A DNA stretch of 36,223 nt, from positions 1-36,223 of the forward strand of contig NZ_PSRR01000049.1 in the NCBI RefSeq assembly GCF_004296405.1. Direction: 5' to 3'. Positions within the stretch are counted from its first letter, which is position 1. Every line of letters begins with the position of its first letter. The position numbers and the translations under genes are program-made. This DNA comes from Bradyrhizobium sp. Leo170. GTDB taxonomy: Bacteria > Pseudomonadota > Alphaproteobacteria > Rhizobiales > Xanthobacteraceae. The notes beneath the pieces are model-generated. The model was not told the DNA's origin. It saw nothing but the letters and a program-made list of their open reading frames with translations, and made no database searches. This document shows positions 1 through 7,041 of this stretch, in pieces.

Positions 1-167
1 CCGGTTCGCTCAGCCTCACCAAGCAGTTGATGCGCGACCATGAGCGGATCGCGGCGCGGATGGCCGAGGAAGGCAGCCTGTTCAAGGAGCGGCTGAAGAC
101 GCCGGAAGCACGCGAGGCCTTTGCAGCCTTCGCCGAGCGCAGGCCGCCTGATTTCACCAAGTTCTAG
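1..167 (+). CDS. Enoyl-CoA hydratase/isomerase family protein, C-terminal end (partial)
   Basis: The reading frame is open from base 3 to a TAG at 165-167 and encodes the last 54 residues of a protein that begins outside the window. The tail has an acidic/basic helix followed by an ending of the form AFAERRPPDFTKF, which is typical of crotonase-fold enoyl-CoA hydratases of beta-oxidation and aromatic-acid degradation. No catalytic residues lie in this part. Its stop is 39 bases before the next gene on the same strand, so the two may be co-transcribed. The family call rests only on the tail, so the exact substrate cannot be given. Confidence 0.7.
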   Translation, partial: GSLSLTKQLMRDHERIAARMAEEGSLFKERLKTPEAREAFAAFAERRPPDFTKF

Positions 168-206
168 GCCTGACGTCGGTTACATGCCAGATCAAGGGAG
201 CCGAAC

Positions 207-1367
207 ATGCACAGCGCGGGCAGCTATCAATATCCTTCGATGGATTTCGTCATCTATGGCAAGCCCGCGGCTGAAGCGCTGCGCGAGGAGGCCGAGCGGC
301 TCGGCGCCAAGCGCGTCTATTTGATTGTGAGTCGTACGCTCAACACCACAACCGACGAGATCGAGAAGATCCGCACAGCCCTCGGCAATCGATATGCGTC
401 GACCTTCGACGGCATCCCGCAGCACACCACGCGCGATGTCGTGGTGCAGACCGCAAAGCAAGCCAAGGAAGCGGGCGCCGATCTCGTGGTTGCGATCGGC
501 GGCGGTTCGGTGGTGGATGCCGCCAAGATCGTGCTGATGTGCATGGAGCACGAGATCTTCGATCCTTCTGGGCTCGATGGTTTCGAGACCACGCCCGAGC
601 GCCGCTTCGGCCCGTTCCGCACGCCGAAGGTGCGGATGATCGCGATTCCGAGCACGCTGTCCGGCGGCGAGTACAATTCCGGCACCCTGGTGACCGATAC
701 GCGCCGCAAGCTGAAGCAGATATTCAATCACCCGATGATGATGCCGCGCACCATCGTCCTCGATCCCGCCATCACGCGCTACACGCCGGAGAAGCTATGG
801 CTTGGCTCCGGCACCCGCGCGATGGACCACGGTATCGAGGCGATCTGCTCGATCCGCGGCAATGCGCTGGTCGATGCCGTCTGCCTGCAGGGCCTGCGCT
901 ATCTCCATGACGGCCTCTCACGCACCAAGGAGAATCCGAACGACGAAGCGGCGCGCACCAATTGCCAGTTGGGCTCCTGGATGTCGGCGTTCGGTCTGCA
1001 GGCGCGGGTGCCGATGGGCGCGAGTCACGCGATCGGCCACGTGCTCGGCGGCACCTGCGATGTGCCGCATTATTTCTGCACGGCGGTGATGATGCCGAGC
1101 GTGCTGCGCTACAATCGTCCCGCGACCGAGCAGGCGCAGAAATCGATCGCAGCCGCGCTCGGCGCGCCCGAGCTCGATGCCGGCGAGGCCTTCGCCGCCT
1201 TCATCGCAAAGCTCGGCCTGCCGCGGCGCCTGGCCGATGTCGGGGTGGGCGAGGACCGCTTCGAGCTGATCGGCAAGAATGCGATGCTGTCGATCTTCAC
1301 CCGCTCGAATCCGCAGCCGATCCGCGAGCCGGCCGACGTCGTCAGGATTTTGCGGCTTGCGGCCTAA
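207..1367 (+). CDS. Iron-containing alcohol dehydrogenase, maleylacetate reductase-like
   Basis: A 386-residue cytoplasmic oxidoreductase of the iron-dependent alcohol dehydrogenase fold. The dinucleotide-binding motif GGGSVVDAAK is at residues 98-107. The C-terminal part has GASHAIGHVLGG (271-282) followed by a VPH motif (286-288), the spacing seen in maleylacetate reductases (the NAD(P)H step that makes 3-oxoadipate in chlorocatechol, resorcinol or hydroxyquinol pathways). The segment GTRAMDHGIEA (202-212) corresponds to the metal-ligand stretch of classical family members; the usual Asp (Asn in maleylacetate reductases) is Arg204 here. The start is chosen because GGGAG lies about 6 bases upstream. 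An enoyl-CoA hydratase upstream fits a ring-fission or organic-acid pathway. A substrate other than maleylacetate is quite possible. Confidence 0.8.
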   Translation: MHSAGSYQYPSMDFVIYGKPAAEALREEAERLGAKRVYLIVSRTLNTTTDEIEKIRTALGNRYASTFDGIPQHTTRDVVVQTAKQAKEAGADLVVAIGGGSVVDAAKIVLMCMEHEIFDPSGLDGFETTPERRFGPFRTPKVRMIAIPSTLSGGEYNSGTLVTDTRRKLKQIFNHPMMMPRTIVLDPAITRYTPEKLWLGSGTRAMDHGIEAICSIRGNALVDAVCLQGLRYLHDGLSRTKENPNDEAARTNCQLGSWMSAFGLQARVPMGASHAIGHVLGGTCDVPHYFCTAVMMPSVLRYNRPATEQAQKSIAAALGAPELDAGEAFAAFIAKLGLPRRLADVGVGEDRFELIGKNAMLSIFTRSNPQPIREPADVVRILRLAA

Positions 1368-1442
1368 ATCTGCCGCGAGCTTGGGCGCAACCAAACCCGT
1401 TTCAGGCCGTTATCCCCGGGTTCCAACCGGGGCAAGGATTTC

Positions 1443-2576
1443 ATGGCCGACGAACTGGTATTGACAACGGGGATCGCCCGCCACGGCGCGACGCGTTTGC
1501 CGTCGGTCGACGTCGACAGCTTCAACATCGAACTGAAGGACGACGAGGGTTTCCTCGGCGACCGCGCCAGCAAGAGCGCGTTCCGCAAGATTCTCGACCG
1601 CTGGCGCAAGCCGTTGCGCAAAACCGGTGAGGACCCGTTCGGCGACGAGCCCTCCGAACAGGTCAACAAGAAGACGCTGGATGCGATGCTGATCGGCGAC
1701 GACACCGAGGCCTCCGCCGTGGTCCACAGCGCGATCGAGGAGTTCGCGCTGGAACTTGCCTATGTGACGCGGCGTTTCCTCAAGACCAAGGCCTGGGCCA
1801 AGACCGAGCGCATCGTGGTCGGCGGCGGCTTCCGTGACTCCAGGCTTGGCGAGCTTGCGATCGCGCGCACCGAGATCATCCTCAAGGACGAGAAGTTCAA
1901 GGTTGATCTTCAGCCGATCCGCCATCACCCCGACGAAGCCGGGCTGATCGGCTGCCTGCATCTGGCGCCTTCATGGATCTTCGAAGCTCATGACAGCATC
2001 CTGGCGGTCGACATCGGCGGCACCAACATCCGCTGCGGCGTGGTCGAGACGCGCTGGAAGAAGGCGCCGGACCTCTCCAAGGCCACGGTCTGGAAATCCG
2101 AGCTTTGGCGCCATGCCGATGAAACCCCGACGCGGGAAGCCGCGGTGGAGCATCTCGTCGAAATGCTGCAGGACCTCATCGCGGAAGCCGAAACCGATGG
2201 GCTGAAGCTCGCGCCCTTCATCGGCATCGCCTGTCCCGGCGTGATCGACGAGGACGGCTCGATCGAGAAGGGCGCGCAGAACCTGCCGGGCAATTGGGAG
2301 AGCAGCAAGTTCAACCTGCCGGCAAGCCTGGTCGAGGCGATCCCAGCGATCGGCGACCACGACACCGCGATCGTCATGCATAATGACGGCGTGGTGCAAG
2401 GGCTTTCCGAAGTCCCCTTCATGCAGGACGTCGAGCGATGGGGCGTGCTGACGATCGGCACCGGCCTCGGCAATGCGCGCTTCACCAACCGCCGCAAGGA
2501 GAACGGCAGAGGCGCCAAGAATGGCGAGAAGGACGACAAGGACAACGGCGAGAAGAAAGCGAAGAAGAGCGCGTGA
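1443..2576 (+). CDS. ROK-family sugar kinase-like protein with circularly permuted domain order
   Basis: A 377-residue ASKHA-fold protein. The order of conserved ROK blocks is unusual. Residues 11-20 (RHG then RLP) resemble the block that normally follows the GTGxGGG strand, 36-130 resemble the C-terminal lobe ending in IVVGGGF (124-130), and 164-174 (DEAGLIGCLHL) resembles the normal C-terminal end of a ROK kinase. Only then comes the normal N-terminal phosphate loop DIGGTN (190-195), then ACPGVID (263-269), HND with the catalytic-type Asp315, and IGTGLGN (338-344). The protein ends in a Lys-rich tail (351-377). The zinc-binding CxCGxxGCxE motif of ROK kinases is absent. A sugar or sugar-like phosphorylation role is inferred from the fold; the substrate is unknown. 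AAGGA lies just upstream of the start. Confidence 0.8.
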   Translation: MADELVLTTGIARHGATRLPSVDVDSFNIELKDDEGFLGDRASKSAFRKILDRWRKPLRKTGEDPFGDEPSEQVNKKTLDAMLIGDDTEASAVVHSAIEEFALELAYVTRRFLKTKAWAKTERIVVGGGFRDSRLGELAIARTEIILKDEKFKVDLQPIRHHPDEAGLIGCLHLAPSWIFEAHDSILAVDIGGTNIRCGVVETRWKKAPDLSKATVWKSELWRHADETPTREAAVEHLVEMLQDLIAEAETDGLKLAPFIGIACPGVIDEDGSIEKGAQNLPGNWESSKFNLPASLVEAIPAIGDHDTAIVMHNDGVVQGLSEVPFMQDVERWGVLTIGTGLGNARFTNRRKENGRGAKNGEKDDKDNGEKKAKKSA

Positions 2577-2591
2577 CGATGGGCAGATGCA

Positions 2592-2682
2592 TAGGGTGGG
2601 CAAAGCGAAGCGAAGCGTGACCACCATCGCGAGCGCGACGCTGGATGGTGGGCACGGCGCAAGAACGCCTTTGCCCACTCTA
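2592..2682. repeat. Imperfect palindromic intergenic repeat (TAGGGTGGGCAAAG family)
   Basis: The left end TAGGGTGGGCAAAG is mirrored at the right by CTTTGCCCACTCTA with one mismatch. Inner parts around 2618-2652 also pair (ACCACCATC with GATGGTGGG, imperfectly). It lies 15 bases after the ROK stop codon. Elements of this form are scattered between genes in Bradyrhizobium genomes; that is from memory, not from a search. Confidence 0.75.
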
Positions 2683-2720
2683 CAGTTTCCGCAGCTTCCC
2701 GTTACACCGCCGTCATCTTT

Positions 2721-2750
2721 CCGTAGGTTTACGGGCGAATTTCCGGAAAT
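2721..2750. promoter_or_regulatory. CCGTA-N4-TACGG box with adjacent TTTCC/GGAAA palindrome
   Basis: A perfect inverted repeat CCGTA-GGTT-TACGG (2721-2734) is followed six bases on by TTTCC-GGAAA (2740-2749). The same two elements with the same six-base step recur at 28290-28322. There is no obvious target gene here, because both flanking genes converge. It may be an orphan site, or it may drive an unannotated short transcript. Confidence 0.5.
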
Positions 2751-2889
2751 CCGGGTGCAGTAAGGTTTAAAGGTTAGGTTAAGGCCGACATTGCGTTGGC
2801 TGTTTCCGCGCCCATTGCTACGGTGGCGGCGTCGCTCCGCTGACCGGCGAAGCCGCACTTCCCCGGCCAGCATTTTGATGAGGCGGCAC

Positions 2890-2926
2890 GGGACCGCCAG
2901 TTATTTTTGTCGCGTCTGGCGGTCCC
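2890..2926. terminator. Candidate bidirectional terminator hairpin
   Basis: A perfect 11-bp inverted repeat, GGGACCGCCAG (2890-2900) and CTGGCGGTCCC (2916-2926), has a 15-base T-rich loop. It sits 30 bases from the 3' end of the minus-strand hydrolase and after the plus-strand ROK gene, where a terminator is expected. There is no T-run after the stem, so its strength is uncertain. Confidence 0.45.
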
Positions 2927-2956
2927 ACCCACTCTTTCTAACCTGATTCTCCCGCT

Positions 2957-3820
2957 TCAGATCCATCCGATGCGCGAAAAGAACGTGGAGATCTCAAGGC
3001 TTGCGCGATCAGGGGCTTCGCGATGCGGAAAATGTCCGACGCCTTCGAACATTTTCAGATCGAGCTCAGTGAAGGTCGCGCCGAGCCGGTCGGTCCAGGC
3101 ATAGGGAAACAGCGGATCGTGCTCGGCCCAGCGGATGCAGGTCGGCACGGTGATCGCAGGCAATGAGGGTGCCTCGCCCTGCATCATCTTGACGCGCGCG
3201 GCGTGCGCGGCGCGATAATGCGCGAAGCCGCCGGCGAGATTGCCCGCTTTCAGGAAGTTGTCGGTGAAGGCGTCCACCACATCGTCGAACGCATCCTGGC
3301 GATGCGACCAGTTTTTCAGGAAATGCCCGATATAGAGGCGGCAGCTCTCGCGCGTCGCGCCGACGAGTTTTGGCGCCATCTCCATCTGGTGGAATGACTG
3401 ATACCAGATGTGGTTCAGCCTATCCGGCGCCGCCATTCGCGGCCCAATGCCGGGATAGACGAAATCGAACAAGAACAGCCCCGCGATCCGCGCAGGCGCC
3501 TTGCGTGCCAAAGGCTGCATCACGGCGCCGCCGACATCATGGCCGACCACGCCGGCCCGCTCGATCCCGAGCGCATCCATCAGCGCCAGCATGTCGTCCG
3601 CATGCTGCTCCGGCCCGTACGGGCCGTCCGGCTTGTCGCTGTCGCCGAAGCCGCGCAGGTCGGGGGCGGTCAGCGCAAAACGGTTGGCAAGCCGCGCCAT
3701 GACCGGCTCCCAGGTCAGCCAGAATTCCGGCCAGCCATGCAGCAACAGCAGGGGCTTTCCGGCCCCGATCCGGGCGACATGGAACGCCGCCCCATTGGCT
3801 TTCACCGTCAAATGCTCCAT
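2957..3820 (-). CDS. Alpha/beta hydrolase, epoxide hydrolase / haloalkane or haloacetate dehalogenase-like
   Basis: A 287-residue soluble hydrolase. The oxyanion-hole motif HGWP is at 28-31. The nucleophile elbow GHDVGG (93-98) has Asp95 rather than Ser, which places it with epoxide hydrolases and haloalkane/haloacetate dehalogenases that act through an ester intermediate on Asp. The acid is probably Asp235 (EHDPLFP) and the base His263 (GVGHFPH). The cap region (about 125-210) carries Tyr140 and Tyr202, candidates for epoxide activation. The length is normal for the family. It stands alone, convergent with the ROK gene and divergent from tRNA-Ser. The reaction (epoxide opening or C-halogen cleavage) cannot be decided from sequence alone. 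Confidence 0.85.
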   Translation of the reverse strand: MEHLTVKANGAAFHVARIGAGKPLLLLHGWPEFWLTWEPVMARLANRFALTAPDLRGFGDSDKPDGPYGPEQHADDMLALMDALGIERAGVVGHDVGGAVMQPLARKAPARIAGLFLFDFVYPGIGPRMAAPDRLNHIWYQSFHQMEMAPKLVGATRESCRLYIGHFLKNWSHRQDAFDDVVDAFTDNFLKAGNLAGGFAHYRAAHAARVKMMQGEAPSLPAITVPTCIRWAEHDPLFPYAWTDRLGATFTELDLKMFEGVGHFPHREAPDRASLEISTFFSRIGWI

Positions 3821-3942
3821 TTCGCCCTCCTTCGGCCGGTTTCGGCGGTGCGGAAATCTTCTCCCGGCGCCTTGTCACCCCCGGCATCCTCGCCTAGAAC
3901 ACGCCCCGACCGCGAGGGTGAGGAATCACCTTTTTGGCACCG

Positions 3943-4032
3943 GGAGAGGTGGCAGAGTGGTTGAATGCACCGCACTCGAAATGCGGCATAGGTGCAAGCC
4001 TATCGGGGGTTCGAATCCCTCCCTCTCCGCCA
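3943..4032 (+). tRNA. tRNA-Ser (anticodon CGA)
   Basis: A complete class II tRNA. The acceptor stem GGAGAGG (3943-3949) pairs with CCTCTCC (4022-4028), followed by discriminator G and an encoded CCA (4030-4032). The anticodon stem CCGCA/TGCGG encloses the loop CTCGAAA, giving anticodon CGA, which reads UCG serine codons. A long variable arm (ATAGGTGCAAGCCTAT region) and the T-loop TTCGAAT are present. csaA begins 68 bases downstream. Confidence 0.97.
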
Positions 4033-4100
4033 TCAACGGGAACGACTGGGACCCCCTTGCGGGATGCGCGCGGGAAACACCCTTGCCGCGCGAGCTTTAC

Positions 4101-4442
4101 ATGACGCAAACGATCGGGATCGACGAGTTCCTGGCCATCGACATCAGGGTTGGCACGATCGTTGACGTGGCTGATTTTCCGGAAGCGCGGAAGTCGGCGT
4201 GGAAACTGACGATTGATCTCGGCCCCGAGGTTGGAACGAAGCGGTCCAGCGCGCAGCTTACCGACCTTTATTCCCCTGAGTCATTGATTGGTCGGCAGGT
4301 GGCTTGCGTGGTCAATCTGCTGCCGCGCAGGATCGGCCCGTTCCAGTCGGAAGTGCTGACGCTGGGCTTTCCCGATGAACAAGGCCGCGTGGTGCTCGTT
4401 GCGCCTGAGCGGCCAGTTCCGAATGGCGGGCGCCTGTTCTAG
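4101..4442 (+). CDS. csaA: CsaA-type tRNA-binding domain protein
   Basis: A 113-residue single-domain OB-fold protein that matches CsaA in length and motifs: DIRVG (14-18), KRSSAQ (47-52), NLLPRRIG (72-79), SEVLTLG (83-89) and a C-terminal PNGGRLF (107-113). CsaA proteins are homodimers with a tRNA-binding groove, reported to act as secretion-related chaperones. The frame is open far upstream through tRNA-Ser, so the ATG at 4101 is chosen because it begins the conserved domain; the ribosome site is weak. The TAG stop (4440-4442) coincides with the edge of the downstream two-hairpin repeat. Confidence 0.88.
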   Translation: MTQTIGIDEFLAIDIRVGTIVDVADFPEARKSAWKLTIDLGPEVGTKRSSAQLTDLYSPESLIGRQVACVVNLLPRRIGPFQSEVLTLGFPDEQGRVVLVAPERPVPNGGRLF

Positions 4443-4544
4443 AGCATGATCCGGAAAAGTGGAGACCGGTTTTCCGAAAAAGATCATGCTCAAACAAAGA
4501 GCTAGAGCGGGATGACGATTCGAAGAAAAGTCATCACGCTCTAG
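4440..4544. repeat. Two-hairpin composite intergenic repeat, copy 1
   Basis: Hairpin A runs from GAGCATGATCCGG (from 4442) to AAGATCATGCTC (to 4491), with the core GTGGAGACCGGTT. A linker AAACAAAGAG leads into hairpin B: CTAGAGCGGGATGAC (4502-4516) and GTCATCACGCTCTAG (4530-4544), with one mismatch. Hairpin A and the linker recur in reverse orientation at 9162-9221 with a different hairpin B. The element fills the gap between csaA and the DUF2336 gene and may also end transcription from both sides. Confidence 0.85.
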
Positions 4545-4549
4545 CGGAC

Positions 4550-5716
4550 TTATATCATTGCGACCGCCAGGGGCGCGGATTCGCTCGGCGCGATCGGATG
4601 GCTTTCGCTTGTGCGCGCGTCACGGCGTGCCTTGTAGAACTCAAGCACACGTCTCGCCGTTCGGAGTTCAAGCCGCTCGAAGCTGTCCCGCGCTTGATCA
4701 AGATCGATCTTGCTTAGCCTGCGGTCCGCTACTCTCATCAGCAGCAAAGCCTTGGCCGTTGCCCAGGAACATCCGCCGGCTTTTGCGACAAGTTGCACGG
4801 TACCAGGATTGTCATTGAGAACTGCCCGTTCGACCAATTCGATGGGACAGGTTGCAAGGACGGACAACGCCATGACCGCTGTTTCAAAATCCTGCGCTCG
4901 GGCGGCGGCGTGAACATCCGCTTCTCCGAGCTCCTTCCAGTATTTGCGGCGCTTTACCTTCTTCTTTGCCCTCGCGTGATCCGGAGACTGATTGCGGACC
5001 TCCAGATTTATGTCGTCGATGACCTCCGTCACAGCATCATGCACGGCGTCGGAAAATTGCGGGTTTGCGGCGGCGATCTTGCTGCGCACGGAAGCAGAGG
5101 CAGTTTCCATAAGTTTCAGGAAGTGATGTCTGGGGATGTCATGCCGCGTCCCGACATGGAGCGCGAGCTGGGTATCTTCGCTCGATCGAGCGACAAGCTC
5201 GCTGAAGCTGCCATCCGAAAAGCGGGCGCCCGGGTTGCTCGCAACCGCATGGACCACGCCGGCTTCGCCGCGCAGAATCAGTAACTCCGTGATCGCCTCG
5301 CTGATTGTTCGACGTTGCGCGATTGCGTGAAGGTGGCCCTGACTTTGGGTGCTGGCGCAGGCAACAAGATCGGACTCGCTAAGGGCATCCGACTGACTGA
5401 GAACCGGAGCCGCCACGGCAACAGCATCATCCGATGCAAGTGCTCTGACCAACGTTGCCGGCGCATTCGAGTCAGCCGCGAGATGCCGAGCCAGCCTGAC
5501 GCGGGTCTTCAACTCGATCACGGCAACGAGGGTTTTGAATATCTCGTCAAACAGTTTGATCTGCTGCTTGGAGTAGCGACCAGACCCGGCAAGGAACAAG
5601 TCTGTTATGCGGGTGAGAGCCCTTAGCTGCCGTTTCGTCGACCCGGATGTCGTTGTATTTTGCACTTCATTGATTAACGAATAGAACGTCGTCATGATCA
5701 TGGGTCTCGTCGGCAC
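4550..5716 (-). CDS. DUF2336 domain-containing protein
   Basis: A 388-residue, mostly helical protein without signal peptide or membrane segment. The central region (about 70-260) has the repeated HEAT-like pattern of DUF2336 (ARHLAADSNAPATLVRALA, then leucine-rich helices and the ILRGEAGVVHAVASNPGA stretch). A basic patch KKKVKRRKYW is near 255. DUF2336 proteins are common in Rhizobiales and their role is unknown. In-frame ATG codons at residues 6 and 8 (5701 and 5695) are equally possible starts. It is transcribed alone and downstream of nothing on its strand within 170 bases. The surrounding DNA looks less GC-rich than the metabolic genes either side, in keeping with accessory DNA. Confidence 0.75.
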   Translation of the reverse strand: MPTRPMIMTTFYSLINEVQNTTTSGSTKRQLRALTRITDLFLAGSGRYSKQQIKLFDEIFKTLVAVIELKTRVRLARHLAADSNAPATLVRALASDDAVAVAAPVLSQSDALSESDLVACASTQSQGHLHAIAQRRTISEAITELLILRGEAGVVHAVASNPGARFSDGSFSELVARSSEDTQLALHVGTRHDIPRHHFLKLMETASASVRSKIAAANPQFSDAVHDAVTEVIDDINLEVRNQSPDHARAKKKVKRRKYWKELGEADVHAAARAQDFETAVMALSVLATCPIELVERAVLNDNPGTVQLVAKAGGCSWATAKALLLMRVADRRLSKIDLDQARDSFERLELRTARRVLEFYKARRDARTSESHPIAPSESAPLAVAMI

Positions 5717-5860
5717 GTTCGCCTTTGGCGGCGAGGAGTTGATGGTGACGAGCTAACATGCGGGCAATGAAGATTGTTGATTCGAGCTGCCTCATAGATG
5801 ACTAAAATTGTTTGCATTCCAAGCATCGTCTGGCGGCAGCTCGAGGCTGCGGCGCTCTTC

Positions 5861-5879
5861 GTTGGCTCTCTCCGCCAAC
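5861..5879 (-). terminator. Candidate terminator hairpin after the MarR gene
   Basis: GTTGGC (5861-5866) and GCCAAC (5874-5879) form a short perfect stem just beyond the minus-strand MarR stop. A second small stem, GCAGC-TCGAG-GCTGC, lies at 5836-5850. There is no clear T-run, so this is a weak call. Confidence 0.3.
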
Positions 5880-5890
5880 GTCAGATGAAT

Positions 5891-6472
5891 CTATCGCCGG
5901 CCGCGTTCGAAGGTCGCGCACAATAGCGCAGTCTCGTCCGCTGTAATCGCTGCGCGAAAGAAGCGACATGTGAATTGTGGGCAGGCGTTGCCTGTCGCGC
6001 CGTCGGCACTATTCTCCGTCAAGAACGTGCACTCCCTGCAAATGTCCGCATGATGTCGTTGCTGGGTAATATCCAACCAGTCGAGCACCTGGCGGAGCGC
6101 ATCGCGAGAGCTGGTCTGGCGATCGACGCTGAGTACGGCTATCGCCTTGACGAGAACATTGACCGGATCATGCCCGAGAAATTTCTCACCCTGCGCGGTC
6201 ACATACAGGATCACCGAGCGTTTGTCTTCCGCAGCAGGTTTGCGTACCAAGAATCCCTTTCTCTCGAGAACCTTGACGATTTGAGATGCGGTGCCCCTGG
6301 TGGTGCCGACAAAAGTGGCCAATGCCGACGGAGTCCGTGAGAACTGGTTCGCGCGAGCAAGAAAACGCAGGGCCATCCATTCGCGATCGCGCAGCCCGTG
6401 CCGACTACCTTCGAAGTGCCAAATCCTCGCCGTCTGAACCAATAATTCAACCGTCTCGCGTGCTAACGTCAT
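5891..6472 (-). CDS. MarR-family transcriptional regulator with Cys-rich C-terminal tail
   Basis: A 193-residue DNA-binding protein. The winged helix spans about 30-100, with the recognition region FVGTTRGTASQIVKVLERKG (54-73) and the wing residues EDKRS (82-86), the MarR DxRS-type motif. After the dimerisation helices (about 105-138) there is an extra tail with five cysteines: CREC (145-148), CPQFTC (164-169) and Cys185, preceded by His140-His141. This could bind zinc or an iron-sulfur cluster or act as a thiol sensor; that is inference. It has no close operon partner, and its target is unknown. The start is the first ATG of the conserved domain. Confidence 0.85.
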   Translation of the reverse strand: MTLARETVELLVQTARIWHFEGSRHGLRDREWMALRFLARANQFSRTPSALATFVGTTRGTASQIVKVLERKGFLVRKPAAEDKRSVILYVTAQGEKFLGHDPVNVLVKAIAVLSVDRQTSSRDALRQVLDWLDITQQRHHADICRECTFLTENSADGATGNACPQFTCRFFRAAITADETALLCATFERGRR

Positions 6473-7041
6473 GATCGACCCAACTCAAAGAATTTGCGAG
6501 CAGTTTCGCGGTGCGCACCTCATTAGCGTCCTGATTCGCTAGTCGCTTTGGTTCGAGGCTCAACTCAACTGCATGTCTTTCCGCCCCACTAATGCGTCGG
6601 CCATTAAGAAATTGTCTGCTGATCGTTTGAATTCCCTGGCAAGCAACACTGACTTCATTAATCATCCGCCGATTGGACCAGACTACACACCGCAGCAACG
6701 CAATCTGGATCGTCAGCGACAACGACATTGTCGCTGTCACAAGCCGAAAGGTTCGGGGAGCATTTGAAGAATGATGTTCACGTTACGGAGCGTCTCCAGA
6801 GGATTCGCGCGAGATCGGACAAATCGTGCTGTTCTACGGATGCATTTTCGAAGCAGTACGCGATAAGCGGCGGACCTGCGCGTCGCGCAAACCCGCCGTT
6901 CAGTATGGGATGTCTGCGCGTGCTGCGGTGACGGGCAGGGCTTGCGCTAGCTCGTTACCAAATCTGCGCAGACACCACGCGGTCGTTGGTCATACCGCTA
7001 CTTTCGTGGCGTTACCTGTCCTGAATGATGATCTCGCTCTC
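6473..7041. other. Gene-free stretch between the MarR and FtcR-type genes
   Basis: About 570 bases, lower in GC than the flanking metabolic genes, with only short overlapping frames that show no protein-like pattern. It contains a perfect 9-bp inverted repeat CAGCGACAA-CGACA-TTGTCGCTG (6714-6736), which could be an operator or a small hairpin. Nothing else was recognised. Confidence 0.5.
6714..6736. repeat. Perfect 9-bp inverted repeat
   Basis: CAGCGACAA (6714-6722) and TTGTCGCTG (6728-6736) are separated by five bases. It lies about 240 bases upstream of the MarR start and about 300 bases beyond the FtcR stop. The function is unknown; an operator is possible. Confidence 0.4.

Larger units (their letters stand above)
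2577..2956. other. Gene-free spacer between two convergent genes
   Basis: About 380 bases with no convincing coding frame. It holds an imperfect palindromic repeat (2592-2682), a CCGTA-N4-TACGG box (2721-2734) followed by the 12-base palindrome ATTTCCGGAAAT (2739-2750), and a perfect 11-bp inverted repeat (2890-2926) close to the 3' end of the next gene. The combination of a promoter-type box and a terminator-like hairpin about 190 bases apart could bound a small non-coding transcript. That is inference only. Confidence 0.5.

Noticed and set aside
192..731. Long minus-strand frames opposite many genes (for example 192-731, 9708-10958, 18609-20024, 30987-32627, 33221-34651).
   Set aside because: They are mirror frames of well-supported genes in GC-rich DNA and show biased Arg/Ala/Pro/His/Asp-type composition without domain patterns.
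3943..4032. tRNA-Ser as the attachment site of an integrated island (4440-9221).
   Set aside because: I saw no second copy of the tRNA 3' end, no integrase gene and no conjugation or phage genes within the segment.
6447..6740. Possible minus-strand gene of 97 codons upstream of marR.
   Set aside because: It overlaps the marR start, has no protein-like periodicity and contains a perfect inverted repeat better read as a non-coding element.
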